23,363 nucleotides of DNA from Kitasatospora phosalacinea (GTDB taxonomy: Bacteria; Actinomycetota; Actinomycetes; Streptomycetales; Streptomycetaceae): NCBI RefSeq assembly GCF_000717185.1, contig NZ_JNYE01000140.1, forward strand, positions 1 through 23,363, in the 5' to 3' direction. The translations under genes and the position numbers were made by a program. The notes below the pieces were generated by a model. It was not told the origin of the DNA. It made no database searches and saw only the letters and a program-made list of their open reading frames with translations. Shown here piece by piece: positions 1 through 7,386 of this stretch. Positions within the stretch are counted from its first letter, which is position 1; the number at the start of each line of letters is the position of its first letter.

Positions 1-72
1 ACCTGCGCGATCTGGCACAACCGCACCACCGGCCAACCCGTCACCCGATCACTCATCGCCTACGACCACTGA
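1..72 (+). pseudogene. 3' end of an IS5-like transposase gene (cut by window edge)
   Basis: Reading from base 1 gives 23 residues and a TGA stop at 70-72. They include AIWHN and end in SLIAYDH, which resembles the C-terminus of IS5-group DDE transposases common in Streptomyces. The rest of the gene lies outside the window, so I cannot tell whether the element is intact. The insertion sequence end should fall in the next few tens of bases (73-110), but without the other end its terminal repeat cannot be identified. Family assignment rests on a short tail and is tentative. Confidence 0.6.
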
Positions 73-387
73 CCCACTTCGGAACTACTCGTCTAGCACC
101 ATCGACCGGAAGGGGTCGGGGGTTTGGCGGGAGTGCCGCTCTTCCGGGTGAATCCGGTGCGCGGGGCTACTGCGGGGGCGCGTGGTGAGACAAGCCTATG
201 AGTCGGGCGCGGGGCGGTCGGAACCGCCGAGCGGGGCCCGACGCGGAGTTCCCGGGCGGCACAACTCTCCTGGGGGAAAAGAACTCTGACGGACAGTCAG
301 TTGCGTCGTGCACCGGCTATGCTGCTTCGCGCCCCGGGCCCCGCCGCGCCGCCCGGCCCCGCCCACCACCCCCGTCCCCACGAGCGT
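73..387. other. Intergenic region between IS fragment and conservon
   Basis: This 315-bp stretch separates the transposase stop from the preferred cvnA start. It should contain the IS terminus and the conservon promoter. Visible elements are the dyad at 286-300 and a -10-like TATGCT at 318-323. No convincing gene is seen: the frames open here are extensions of the cvnA frame or out-of-frame readings, with unstructured Arg/Pro-rich translations. Confidence 0.5.
286..301. promoter_or_regulatory. Dyad upstream of cvnA, matched upstream of cvnE
   Basis: CTGAC-N5-GTCAG occupies 286-300. The 16 bases from 286 match 13 of 16 bases at 3802-3817, another dyad just before cvnE. Two similar dyads in front of the first and last genes of one operon suggest a common binding protein, which is inference. 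A -10-like TATGCT lies 17 bases downstream at 318-323, so the dyad would sit around the -35 position. Confidence 0.4.
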
Positions 388-2181
388 ATGAGGATGCTGA
401 TGCTTCGAGCCGGATCGTCACCAGGCGGATCGTCTTCAGGAGGACGGCTGCCCGCAGCCGTGCTCGTCTGTCTGCTGCCCGCGGCGGTGATCGGCGCGGC
501 CGTCGGCTTCGCCGCCGCGGCGGACCCGGGCGCGGCGACCTCGGGGATCATCTGGTGCGGCCTGGTGGGCGCCGCGGCCGTGGCGGTGGCGGGGTTCGAG
601 GCGGTGCGCCGGGGCCGCGCGCTGGAGCTGGCCCGCGAGGAGGCCGCCCGGCGGGAGGCCGAGCAGCGGCACCGGCTGGCCCGGCAGCAGGAAGGCATGC
701 TCGAACTCGCCAGGGACGAGCTCCCGCGGGCCGTCGCCCGGATGCAGGGCGGCGAGTTCATCACCGACGTGCTCCGCTCCTACGAGCAGCAGCACGTCAA
801 CAACGCGGGCGACGAGTTCCACGACTTCCGCTACGCCGTGCTGCGCGCCGTGCTGGACGCGGTCGACAACGAGGAGGCGATGCGCGAGTCCGCGCAGCGC
901 GCCTTCGTCAACATCGCCCGCCGCGTCCAGGCGATCGTCCACCGCCAGGCCATCGACCTGCGCAAGATGGAGGACCGGCACGGCGACGACCCCGCGGTCT
1001 TCGACGACCTGCTGGTCATCGACCACGGCAACGCCCTGATCGGCCGTCTCGCCGACTCCATCGCGGTGCTCGGCGGCGCCCGTCCCGGCCGCCAGTGGAA
1101 CAACCCCGTCCCGCTGTACAGCGTGCTGCGCGGCGGCATGTCCCGGATCCTCGACTTCCGCCGGGTCGAACTGCACCCGGTCTCCGAGGTCGCCGTGGTC
1201 GGCCCCGCCGTCGAGCCGCTGATCCACGCGCTCGCCGAACTGCTCGACAACGCCACCCGCTACTCGCCGCCGCAGACCAGCGTCCACCTCACCGCCGTCG
1301 AGGTGCAGACCGGCATCGCGATCGAGATCGAGGACGGCGGCCTCAGCCTCGGCGAGGAGGGCCGCGCCCGGGCCGAGCGGATGCTCGCCGAGGCCGAGTC
1401 CGGCATCGACCTCAACGGCCTCGGCGAGGCGCCCCGGCTCGGCCTCGCCGTGGTCGGCCGGCTCGCCCGCTCCTACGGCTTCCAGGTCTCGCTGCGCCCG
1501 TCCGCGTACGGCGGCGTGCGCGCCGTGCTGATCGTCCCCGACGTGTACATCACCACCGCGCCCGCGCCCAGCCGCGCCCACGGCATCGGCCGGATCGCCA
1601 CCACCACCCCGCTGGCCTTCCCCTCCCACCCCGGGCAGCCCGACAACGAGGCGTACCCGGCCGGGAGCGGGAGCGCGGACACCCCGCCGCGCCCCCACCC
1701 CGCCGCCGCGACCCACACCCCCGCCGGGGGCTTCGCGGCCGCAGCGGCCTTCCCCTCCGGCGGGGCGTTCCCCTCCGGCGGGGCGTTCCCGCACGCCGTG
1801 CCCGCGCCGTCGGCCCCGCAGGCCCCGTACGCCCCCGCCGCGCCGTCGGCCCCCGCCGCGCCGCCCGCCCCGTACGAGGACGAGGTCCCGCTGGTCCTCG
1901 AGCGCACCGCGAACGGCCTGCCCCAGCGCCGCCGCCACGCCGCCCCGTCCCGCTTCGGCGCGGCCGCCGCCCCCCGCACCTCGCAGCCGGCCCCGAGCCC
2001 GGCCGCCCCGGCCCCGGTCGCGCAGCCCGCGCCGGTGCCGCAGACACCTGCCCCCGAGCCGGTCCAACCCGGCCTGTGGCTGGCCGCCTTCACCAACGGC
2101 GTCAACGGCACCCCGCCGACCGCCGGACCGGACGGCGGCAGCCGCGCCAGTGACGAAGCAGCAGGGAAAGGCGACAAGTGA
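388..2181 (+). CDS. cvnA: Conservon sensor-like histidine kinase (CvnA)
   Basis: Membrane sensor of a conservon, the actinobacterial CvnA-D(E) complex compared with a G-protein-coupled receptor system. From the 388 start it has 597 residues. Two hydrophobic helices lie near 21-44 and 52-72, followed by a charged coiled stretch to about 115, then a helical dimerisation-like region with IDHGNALIGR near 211-220. The HATPase_c domain has an N box (ELLDNATRYSPP, 284-295), a G1 box (EDGG, 315-318) and a GLAVVGRLA G2-type segment near 352. Residues from about 392 are a disordered Ala/Pro tail. An in-frame TTG at 301 is possible, but it precedes the -10-like TATGCT, so ATG 388 (or 400, behind a weak purine stretch) is preferred. 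The stop overlaps cvnB by GTGA. The family is secure; the ligand is unknown. Confidence 0.9.
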   Translation: MRMLMLRAGSSPGGSSSGGRLPAAVLVCLLPAAVIGAAVGFAAAADPGAATSGIIWCGLVGAAAVAVAGFEAVRRGRALELAREEAARREAEQRHRLARQQEGMLELARDELPRAVARMQGGEFITDVLRSYEQQHVNNAGDEFHDFRYAVLRAVLDAVDNEEAMRESAQRAFVNIARRVQAIVHRQAIDLRKMEDRHGDDPAVFDDLLVIDHGNALIGRLADSIAVLGGARPGRQWNNPVPLYSVLRGGMSRILDFRRVELHPVSEVAVVGPAVEPLIHALAELLDNATRYSPPQTSVHLTAVEVQTGIAIEIEDGGLSLGEEGRARAERMLAEAESGIDLNGLGEAPRLGLAVVGRLARSYGFQVSLRPSAYGGVRAVLIVPDVYITTAPAPSRAHGIGRIATTTPLAFPSHPGQPDNEAYPAGSGSADTPPRPHPAAATHTPAGGFAAAAAFPSGGAFPSGGAFPHAVPAPSAPQAPYAPAAPSAPAAPPAPYEDEVPLVLERTANGLPQRRRHAAPSRFGAAAAPRTSQPAPSPAAPAPVAQPAPVPQTPAPEPVQPGLWLAAFTNGVNGTPPTAGPDGGSRASDEAAGKGDK

Positions 2182-2585
2182 TTCAGCAACGGACCAACAT
2201 GGACTGGATGCTCAGGGACCTCGCGGAGACCGTCCCGTGCATCCGGCACGTCATCGTCCTGTCGGCCGACGGCCTGCGGCTGGCCCAGCACGGCACCGAC
2301 CCCGACACCGCGGACCGGCTGGCCGCCGCCTGCGCCGGGCTGCAGAGCCTGGCCAACGCGGTCGGCCACGAGTTCCCGCACGGGGACGGGCGGATGCGGC
2401 TGGTGGTGATCGAGGTCGGCGGCGGGTTCTTCTACCTGATGGCGGCCGGCTCCCGGGCCTACCTGGCCGTCCTCGCCGACGAGGGCGTGGACGCCGGGCT
2501 GGTCGGCCAGCGGATGCGCGACCTGGTCGCCCGGATCGGCGAGCACCTGACCACCCCCGTCCGCGGCAGCGAGCAGATCGCGTGA
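2178..2585 (+). CDS. cvnB: Roadblock/LC7 domain protein (CvnB)
   Basis: A 135-residue roadblock/LC7 protein, the usual second gene of a conservon. In conservon systems this small cytoplasmic protein works with the kinase-like CvnA and the GTPase CvnD; roadblock folds serve as GTPase-regulator platforms. The start has the typical MDWMLRDLAETVPCIRHVIVLSADGL pattern (MDWMLRDLA near residue 7), with ADGLRLA and a C-terminal VRGSEQIA. The GTG start overlaps the cvnA stop by 4 bp, implying translational coupling. A second GTG at 2582 overlaps the cvnB stop in the same GTGA way, which is relevant to the start of the next gene. Confidence 0.9.
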   Translation: MIQQRTNMDWMLRDLAETVPCIRHVIVLSADGLRLAQHGTDPDTADRLAAACAGLQSLANAVGHEFPHGDGRMRLVVIEVGGGFFYLMAAGSRAYLAVLADEGVDAGLVGQRMRDLVARIGEHLTTPVRGSEQIA

Positions 2586-2820
2586 CCCGCACCGCCGCCG
2601 ACCGGGACACCGGCCGCCGGGCCGCGTTACGCACCGCGACCGCGACCGTGACCGCGAGCGCGGGCACGAGCAGCCGAGCGGCAGTGACCGCGGGCGGCCG
2701 GGCGGCAGCGACCGCCGGAGCGGCGGCGACCACCGCAACGACCGGAACGACCGCAACGACCGGAACGACCGGAACACCGCCGACGCGCCGACCGGCCGCC
2801 GGCCACACCGAGGTGCGGGG
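2582..2820 (+). other. Probable frameshifted 5' part of cvnC, or coupled small ORF
   Basis: Conservon genes normally overlap, but here 235 bp separate cvnB from the first usable in-frame cvnC start. GTG 2582 overlaps the cvnB stop and opens an 80-codon frame ending at TGA 2822-2824, which overlaps ATG 2821. That frame begins with normal codons, then has a TTA at 2627, becomes Ala/Thr-only and uses many A-ending codons. From about 2630 the cvnC frame is instead open, with nearly all G/C third positions and a hydrophilic Arg/Asp/Asn-rich translation, but it has no start codon. One missing base near 2620-2640 would join GTG 2582 to the cvnC frame. Mutation, sequencing error and a real coupled peptide remain possible. 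Confidence 0.45.
2734..2778 (+). repeat. Five tandem 9-bp units in cvnB-cvnC junction
   Basis: Units of the type CGSAACGAC occur five times, the last ending ACC. In the cvnC frame they encode Arg-Asn-Asp repeats. A unit of 9 bp preserves frame when it expands, so this repeat cannot itself explain the frame break upstream. Confidence 0.75.
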
Positions 2821-3174
2821 ATGAGCAACCAGGACTGGGCGGACGCCAACCCGGAGCGGCTGTACGTGATCAGCGGGGGGCGCGACCGCAAGTCCGCCAC
2901 CGCCGGGTTCGACCTGGTCACGCTGGTCGTCGCCCGCGCCCGGCCCGAACCCACCATGCAGCCCGAGCACGCCGCGATCCTGCGGATCTGCTCCTCCCCG
3001 CTGTCGGTCGCGGAGATCTCCGCCTACCTGCGGCTGCCGAACAGCCTGGTGACCGTCCTGCTCGCGGACCTGCTCGCCGAACGCCGGATCGAGGTCCGCG
3101 CCCCCGTCCCGCCGGCCGCCCTTCCCGACCTTTCCCTGCTGGAGGCAGTGATCCATGGACTTCAACGGCTCTGA
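2821..3174 (+). CDS. cvnC: DUF742 protein (CvnC)
   Basis: A 117-residue DUF742 protein, the third conservon component and a presumed cytoplasmic partner of CvnB and CvnD. The hallmark ERLYVISGGRDRKS stretch lies near residues 12-25. It is followed by FDLVTLVVA and a winged-helix-like C-terminal half: EHAAILRICSSPLSVAEISA, then LRLPNSLVTVLLADLLAERR. ATG 2821 has a GAGGTG Shine-Dalgarno-like sequence about 6 bases upstream and overlaps the stop of the preceding frame (ATGA), so reinitiation is plausible. The N-terminus before the RLY motif is short, which fits loss of a longer original start at 2582. It overlaps cvnD by 20 bp. Confidence 0.88.
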   Translation: MSNQDWADANPERLYVISGGRDRKSATAGFDLVTLVVARARPEPTMQPEHAAILRICSSPLSVAEISAYLRLPNSLVTVLLADLLAERRIEVRAPVPPAALPDLSLLEAVIHGLQRL

Positions 3175-3805
3175 GCCGCGCGGGCCGCGCGAGGCCGAGC
3201 TGCTCCCGGCGACCGTGGCCACCGCCGTCAAGGTCGTCATCGTCGGCGGCTTCGGGGTCGGCAAGACCACCCTGGTCGGCGCGGTCAGCGAGATCCGCCC
3301 GCTGACCACCGAGGAGACCATGACCGAGGCCGGGGTCGGCATCGACGACCTGGCCGGGGTGGAGCGCAAGAACTCCACCACCGTCGCGATGGACTTCGGC
3401 CGGATCACCATCAGCGACGAACTGGTGCTGTACGTCTTCGGCACGCCCGGCCAGGAGCGCTTCTGGTTCCTGTGGAACGGCCTGTTCGAGGGCGCGCTCG
3501 GTGCGGTCGTGCTGGTCGACACCCGCCGCCTGGAGGTGTCCTTCGACGTGCTGGGTCGGCTGGAGGACCGCGGGGTGCCGTTCGTAGTCGCGCTCAACGG
3601 CTTCCCCGAGTCGCCCGGCTACCCCGTCGAGGAACTGCGCGCCGCGCTCGACCTGCCCCACCACGTCCCGATCGTCCACTGCGACGCCCGCTCCCGGGAG
3701 TCCAGCCGGGACGTGCTGATGGCCCTGATGCGCTACCTGTACGACCTCGCCGCCCGGCCCGCCGCGTCCGCCCAGCCCGCCGCGTCCGCCCAGCCGGTCG
3801 GCTGA
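3155..3805 (+). CDS. cvnD: Ras-like small GTPase (CvnD)
   Basis: GTP-binding output component of the conservon, 216 residues. The P-loop GGFGVGKTT is at 31-39. The switch I region around 50-75 contains TTEETMTEAGVGIDD. The G3 motif FGTPGQERF is at 95-103. In place of the Ras NKxD motif the protein reads VALNGF (145-150), and the G5-like segment HCDAR follows; an NxF-type G4 is usual for this family. The C-terminus has a short duplicated AASAQP segment. ATG 3155 follows GGAGG at 3141-3145 and overlaps cvnC. Role and partners follow from family knowledge; the sequence match is very clear. Confidence 0.92.
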   Translation: MDFNGSEPRGPREAELLPATVATAVKVVIVGGFGVGKTTLVGAVSEIRPLTTEETMTEAGVGIDDLAGVERKNSTTVAMDFGRITISDELVLYVFGTPGQERFWFLWNGLFEGALGAVVLVDTRRLEVSFDVLGRLEDRGVPFVVALNGFPESPGYPVEELRAALDLPHHVPIVHCDARSRESSRDVLMALMRYLYDLAARPAASAQPAASAQPVG

Positions 3806-3817
3806 CGGTCCGTCAAT
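3802..3817. promoter_or_regulatory. Dyad between cvnD and cvnE, matched upstream of cvnA
   Basis: TGACGG-T-CCGTCA at 3803-3815 is a perfect 6-bp-arm palindrome that includes the cvnD stop codon. Bases 3802-3817 match 286-301 at 13 of 16 positions. The site lies about 30 bp before the cvnE start, where an operator or a processing hairpin would be well placed. Function is inferred. Confidence 0.4.
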
Positions 3818-3844
3818 CCACTTATCCCGTACCGGAGTTGCCCC

Positions 3845-5362
3845 GTGTCGTACGAAGAGCACGCGTACCAGGGCGGGCCCGTCCCGCCGCCCGGATGTCC
3901 CGCCCACCGCCCCGGCGGCGGGCCGCCGGACGGCGGACTGCTGCGGCTGTTCGGCCCCGAGGCCGAGGCCGACCCGAGCGGCTTCTACGAGAAGCTGCGC
4001 GCCGAGCACGGCGAGGTGGCCCCCGTGCTGCTGCACGGCGACCTGCCCGCCTGGCTGGTGCTCGGCTACTCGGCCAACCTGACCGCGATGCGCACCCCGT
4101 CCCGGTTCTCCCGGGACTCGCGCCGCTGGACCGAGTTCCGGGAGGGCCGCGTCCCCGCCGACTCGCCGGTGCTGCCGGTGATCGCCTGGCAGCCGACCTG
4201 CTCCTTCGTCGACGGCGAGGAGCACCGGCGGCTGCGCACCGCCGTCACCGACGGCCTGAACCGCTTCGACCGGCGCGGCATGCGGCGCTTCGTCACCCGC
4301 TTCTCCGACCAGTTGATCGCCGAGTTCGGCGACAGCGGCCGGGTCGACCTGGTCGCCCAGTTCGCCGAGCACCTGCCGATGCTGGTGATGACCCAACTCC
4401 TCGGCATGCCCGAGGAGTACGGCCCACGGCTGGTCGAGGCCGCCCGCGACCTGGTCAAGGGCACCGAGACGGCCGTCGCCAGCAACGAGTACGTGGTCGA
4501 GTCGCTGCGCCGCACCGTGGAGCGCAAGCGCAGCGAACCCGGGCAGGACCTGGTGACCTGGCTGATCGAGCACCCCTCCGGGCTGAACGGGGAGGAGGTG
4601 CTGGAGCACCTGCGCTCGGTGCTGCTCGCCGCCAACGAGACCACCATCAACCTGATCTCCGAGACGCTGAAGATGGTCCTCACCGACGGCCGTTTCCGCG
4701 CCCACCTCTCCGGCGGCCAGATGACCCTGCCCGACGCCCTCGACCAGGTCCTGTGGGACTCGCCGCCGTTCATGCTGGTGCCGGGCCGCTGGGCGACCGG
4801 CGACACCGAGCTGGGCGGACGCGCGATCAAGGCGGGCGACATGCTGCTGCTCGGCGTCGCCGCGGGCAACGCCGACCCGGCGGTCCGGCCCGACCTGGAC
4901 ACCCCGCTGTTCGGCAACCGCTCGCACCTGGCGTTCGGCAGCGGCCCGCACGAGTGCCCCGGGCAGGAGATCGGCCGGGCGATCGCCGAGTCCGGCATCG
5001 ACATCCTGCTGACCCGGCTGCCGGACTTGCAACTCTCGGTCGAGGACCACGAGTTGGTGTGGCGGGGCAACTGGATGTCGCGCCACCTGACCGAGCTGCC
5101 GGCCCGCTTCACGCCGCTCGGCGAGCTGCACCCGCAGCAGCGGGCCGTGGGCACCGGAGCGGGTGCGGGTACGGGTACGGGCGCGGGGGTGTCGACGCCG
5201 TCCACGGCTCCGGCGGCTCCGGTGGTTCCGACGGTGGCGACCGTTCCCGGCCCGCGGTCGGCGGTCCGGCCGCCGTTGCCGCCCGTGCCGCCGGTGGTTC
5301 CGGTGCTGCCGCCGCAGCGGCGCGGGTGGTGGAGCACGCTGATGGCCCGGCTGCGGGGCTGA
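3845..5362 (+). CDS. cvnE: Conservon cytochrome P450, CYP157-like, lacking EXXR (CvnE)
   Basis: A 505-residue P450 closing the conservon. The I-helix region is LLAANETT (260-267) and the heme loop is FGSGPHECPG with Cys371. At the K-helix, where EXXR is expected, it reads DQVLW (300-304), so both Glu and Arg are absent. Loss of EXXR is a described property of the CYP157 family found in conservons. The HRRLR motif of the C-helix is present (127-131). Residues from about 436 form a Gly/Ala/Thr repeat then a Pro/Val-rich extension ending in a basic WWSTLMARLRG, beyond the usual P450 end. GTG 3845 follows GGAG at 3834-3837. Substrate and redox partner are unknown. Confidence 0.9.
   Translation: MSYEEHAYQGGPVPPPGCPAHRPGGGPPDGGLLRLFGPEAEADPSGFYEKLRAEHGEVAPVLLHGDLPAWLVLGYSANLTAMRTPSRFSRDSRRWTEFREGRVPADSPVLPVIAWQPTCSFVDGEEHRRLRTAVTDGLNRFDRRGMRRFVTRFSDQLIAEFGDSGRVDLVAQFAEHLPMLVMTQLLGMPEEYGPRLVEAARDLVKGTETAVASNEYVVESLRRTVERKRSEPGQDLVTWLIEHPSGLNGEEVLEHLRSVLLAANETTINLISETLKMVLTDGRFRAHLSGGQMTLPDALDQVLWDSPPFMLVPGRWATGDTELGGRAIKAGDMLLLGVAAGNADPAVRPDLDTPLFGNRSHLAFGSGPHECPGQEIGRAIAESGIDILLTRLPDLQLSVEDHELVWRGNWMSRHLTELPARFTPLGELHPQQRAVGTGAGAGTGTGAGVSTPSTAPAAPVVPTVATVPGPRSAVRPPLPPVPPVVPVLPPQRRGWWSTLMARLRG
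5152..5190 (+). repeat. Low-complexity hexamer repeat in cvnE tail
   Basis: Imperfect GGTRCG/GGCACC-type hexamers encode a Gly-Thr/Gly-Ala run (about residues 436-449 of the P450). It marks the boundary between the P450 fold and the C-terminal extension. A similar Gly-Thr/Gly-Ile hexamer run occurs in the LAL gene at 12361-12416. Confidence 0.65.
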
Positions 5363-5420
5363 GCGGGCGGAGGAGGCGGAGGGGGCGGGCGGGGTCGGGG
5401 TCGGGTCGGAACGGCCGGGG

Positions 5421-6158
5421 TCAGAACGGCCCGGGGAGGCCGCCCGCCGAGGCCCGTGCGGCCGCTTCGGCGAAGGCCCGGACGAAGGGGTGCGGGCCCT
5501 CGTGCTCCGGGGTCAGCTCCGGCTGGAACAGCGTCGCCAACCAGAACGGGTGGGACGGCAGTTCGGCGACCCGGACCTCCCCGTCCAGGTCGTGCCCGGT
5601 GAACCGCATCCCGTGCGCCCGCAGCACCTCCAGGTAGCCGGGGGCCAGGGTGTAGCCGCAGTTGTAGCGGGCGGTGGCCCGCTCCGCGCCCAGCAGCCGG
5701 GCCGCCGCCGAACCCGGCGCCAGCCGGATCCCGCCCTCCTGCCGGTACAGCGAGCAGGACAGCGGCACGATCACCAACTCCCCGGCGTCCGGCTGCTGTT
5801 CGGCGTGCGCCGCCCCGGCGATCCCGCACGCGTGCCGGGCGAACTCCAGCACCGCGTGCTGGAACCCGCCGCACGTCCCCAGGAACGGCACCCCCCGTTC
5901 CCGGGCCACCCGGGCCGCCGCCACCGCCCCCGCCTCGCTCCGGTACGGGCTCCCCGGCACCAGCCACACTCCGTCGAACCCGGCCAGCTCCTCGGCGTCC
6001 ACCTCCTCCGTCCCGATCCAGTACGGCTCGACGACGGGCCCGCCCGCCGCCGCCAGCGCAGCCAGCATTCGCGGCCCCCGCAGGTGCGCCGGAACGTGCG
6101 GGGAACGATCGCCCACCAGGGCGACCCGGGCCGTGTGCGTGCAGTCTCCGGTCTCCAT
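5421..6158 (-). CDS. CTP-synthase C-terminal-like glutamine amidotransferase-fold protein
   Basis: A 245-residue single-domain class I amidotransferase-like protein resembling the CTP synthase C-terminal region-related (seleno)protein family. It starts with RVALVGDRSPHVPAH (11-25). The oxyanion/nucleophile segment is FLGTCGGFQH (92-101) with Cys96, encoded by TGC rather than by a selenocysteine TGA. Where class I amidotransferases have HPE it reads FQPE (211-214), so the catalytic His is Gln. A free-standing glutaminase without that His is doubtful, and the true reaction is unknown. Longer starts at 6218 and 6257 exist, but ATG 6158 lies just before the conserved domain and leaves the LysR-type box at 6217-6231 outside the gene. 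It is divergent from the LysR gene, its likely regulator. Confidence 0.8.
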   Translation of the reverse strand: METGDCTHTARVALVGDRSPHVPAHLRGPRMLAALAAAGGPVVEPYWIGTEEVDAEELAGFDGVWLVPGSPYRSEAGAVAAARVARERGVPFLGTCGGFQHAVLEFARHACGIAGAAHAEQQPDAGELVIVPLSCSLYRQEGGIRLAPGSAAARLLGAERATARYNCGYTLAPGYLEVLRAHGMRFTGHDLDGEVRVAELPSHPFWLATLFQPELTPEHEGPHPFVRAFAEAAARASAGGLPGPF

Positions 6159-6216
6159 GGCCAGCCATCCTGACCGGCCCCCGCCCGCCCGGTCCAACAC
6201 GCGTTCCTGCTGGCCC

Positions 6217-6231
6217 ATCAGCACCACTGAT
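6217..6231. promoter_or_regulatory. LysR-type T-N11-A dyad in divergent promoter
   Basis: ATCAG-CACCA-CTGAT is a perfect 5-bp-arm dyad in which T 6218 and A 6230 are separated by 11 bases, the classic LysR-family box. It lies between a LysR gene starting at 6266 and a divergent gene starting at 6158, where an autoregulator binds. The motif is seen directly; binding is inferred. Confidence 0.6.
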
Positions 6232-6265
6232 CGGCCTGCCCGGGCGTGCCCGCACACTGGTGGGC

Positions 6266-7153
6266 GTGGACTCGCACCTGCTCAAGACGCTCGTCACGGT
6301 GGCCCGGCTCGGCTCGTTCTCCGCGGCCGCCCTCGAACTCGGCTACACCCAGTCCGCGGTCTCCCAGCAGATCGCCGCGCTGGAGGGCGAGTTGGGCGCC
6401 CCGCTGCTGCACCGGCGGCCGGTCGGGCCGACCGCGGCCGGGGAGCGGATGATCGAGCATGCCCGGCTGCTGCTGGAGCGGATGGACGCGGCGCGCGCCG
6501 ACGTCCGGCGGCTCTCCCTCCCCGAGCGGCCCGAACTGCTGCTCGCGGTCTCCCCGTTGGGCATGGACGCCACCGTGGCGCGGGCCCTCGCCCGGGTGCG
6601 GGAGGCGGAGCCGCGGGTACGGGTCGGGGTGCGGGTGCTGGCGCGGCGGGCGGTGGCCGTCGAGGTCGCGGCCGGGCGGTGCGCGGTCGGCGTCACCGAC
6701 GGCTACGCCGCCCCCGGCGGGCCGCTGGCGCTCGGCGACCTCGGGCCGGTCCGGCAGGTCGGGGCGGGGGAGGAGCCGTGCGCGGTGCTGTGCCCGCCGG
6801 GGCACCCGCTCCACCGCCGCGCCGCCGTCGACCTCGCCCGCCTCGCCGACGCGGGCTGGCTGGACGCCTCCGCCGTCGCCGCCCCGCTCGCCGACCTGCG
6901 CGCCCTGACCGGCGGTGCCTTCCCGGCCACCGCCGGGTACGAGGGCCAGGACGCGGCCGCGCTCCTCACCCTGTCCGCGGCGGGCCACGGCCTCGCCGTC
7001 CTGCCGCGGTCACTGGCCGCGAGCGCGGGCGGGGGCACGACGGCCCTCCCGGTGCGCGCGCCCCGGCTGGTGCACCGGCGCGAGGTGCTGTTCGCCCCGG
7101 GGCTGGACGGCCCGGCCCGGACGTTCCTGGACGCGCTGCCGCGCGGGGGGTGA
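6266..7153 (+). CDS. LysR-family transcriptional regulator
   Basis: A 295-residue LysR-type regulator. The N-terminal winged helix-turn-helix covers about 1-60: LLKTLVTVARLGSFSAAALE, then GYTQSAVSQQIAALEGELG, then LLHRR. A linker helix and an effector-binding domain follow, with the usual LAVLPRS segment near the end. GTG 6266 (VDSHLLK) is preferred; GTG 6260 adds two residues and cannot be excluded. It is divergently transcribed from the amidotransferase-like gene with a 107-bp shared promoter holding a T-N11-A dyad. That makes this gene and its neighbour the likely targets. The inducer is unknown. Confidence 0.9.
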   Translation: MDSHLLKTLVTVARLGSFSAAALELGYTQSAVSQQIAALEGELGAPLLHRRPVGPTAAGERMIEHARLLLERMDAARADVRRLSLPERPELLLAVSPLGMDATVARALARVREAEPRVRVGVRVLARRAVAVEVAAGRCAVGVTDGYAAPGGPLALGDLGPVRQVGAGEEPCAVLCPPGHPLHRRAAVDLARLADAGWLDASAVAAPLADLRALTGGAFPATAGYEGQDAAALLTLSAAGHGLAVLPRSLAASAGGGTTALPVRAPRLVHRREVLFAPGLDGPARTFLDALPRGG

Positions 7154-7320
7154 GGCGAGGCGGGGCGCAGGACGGTCGGGAGGCGGGGCCCGGCCCGGGG
7201 CGCCTGGGGGCGCGGTTGTTGCGGGGGCGGGAACGGGGTGGCCCCCGACCGGTGCCCGCCGGTGGGGCCGGGGGCGGTGGTCGGAGGCCGGGGTGCGGTT
7301 CGGTGGCCGGGCCGGGCCCT

Positions 7321-7333
7321 CCCCCACAGGGGG
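7321..7333. terminator. Small C/G hairpin between convergent genes
   Basis: CCCCC-ACA-GGGGG forms a 5-bp stem within a slightly longer GGCC-flanked dyad. It lies between the LysR gene and the convergent LPMO gene. No U-tract follows. A weak bidirectional terminator is plausible. Confidence 0.35.
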
Positions 7334-7386
7334 CCGTCGGTCGGTCAGCCGGGTCGCGGGTGGTTCAGGGGTGGGCCAGGGGTGGT

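Noticed and set aside
301..387. TTG 301 as the cvnA start
   Set aside because: It would add 29 Pro/Ala/Arg-rich residues, has no ribosome-binding site and overlaps the -10-like TATGCT at 318-323; ATG 388 or 400 is better.
198..2153. Long open frame of 651 codons overlapping cvnA
   Set aside because: It is a shadow of cvnA in another frame: Arg/Pro-rich translation, no domain, while the cvnA frame has clear kinase motifs.
5421..6158. Selenoprotein reading of the amidotransferase-like gene
   Set aside because: Some family members use selenocysteine, but the nucleophile codon here is TGC and there is no in-frame TGA.
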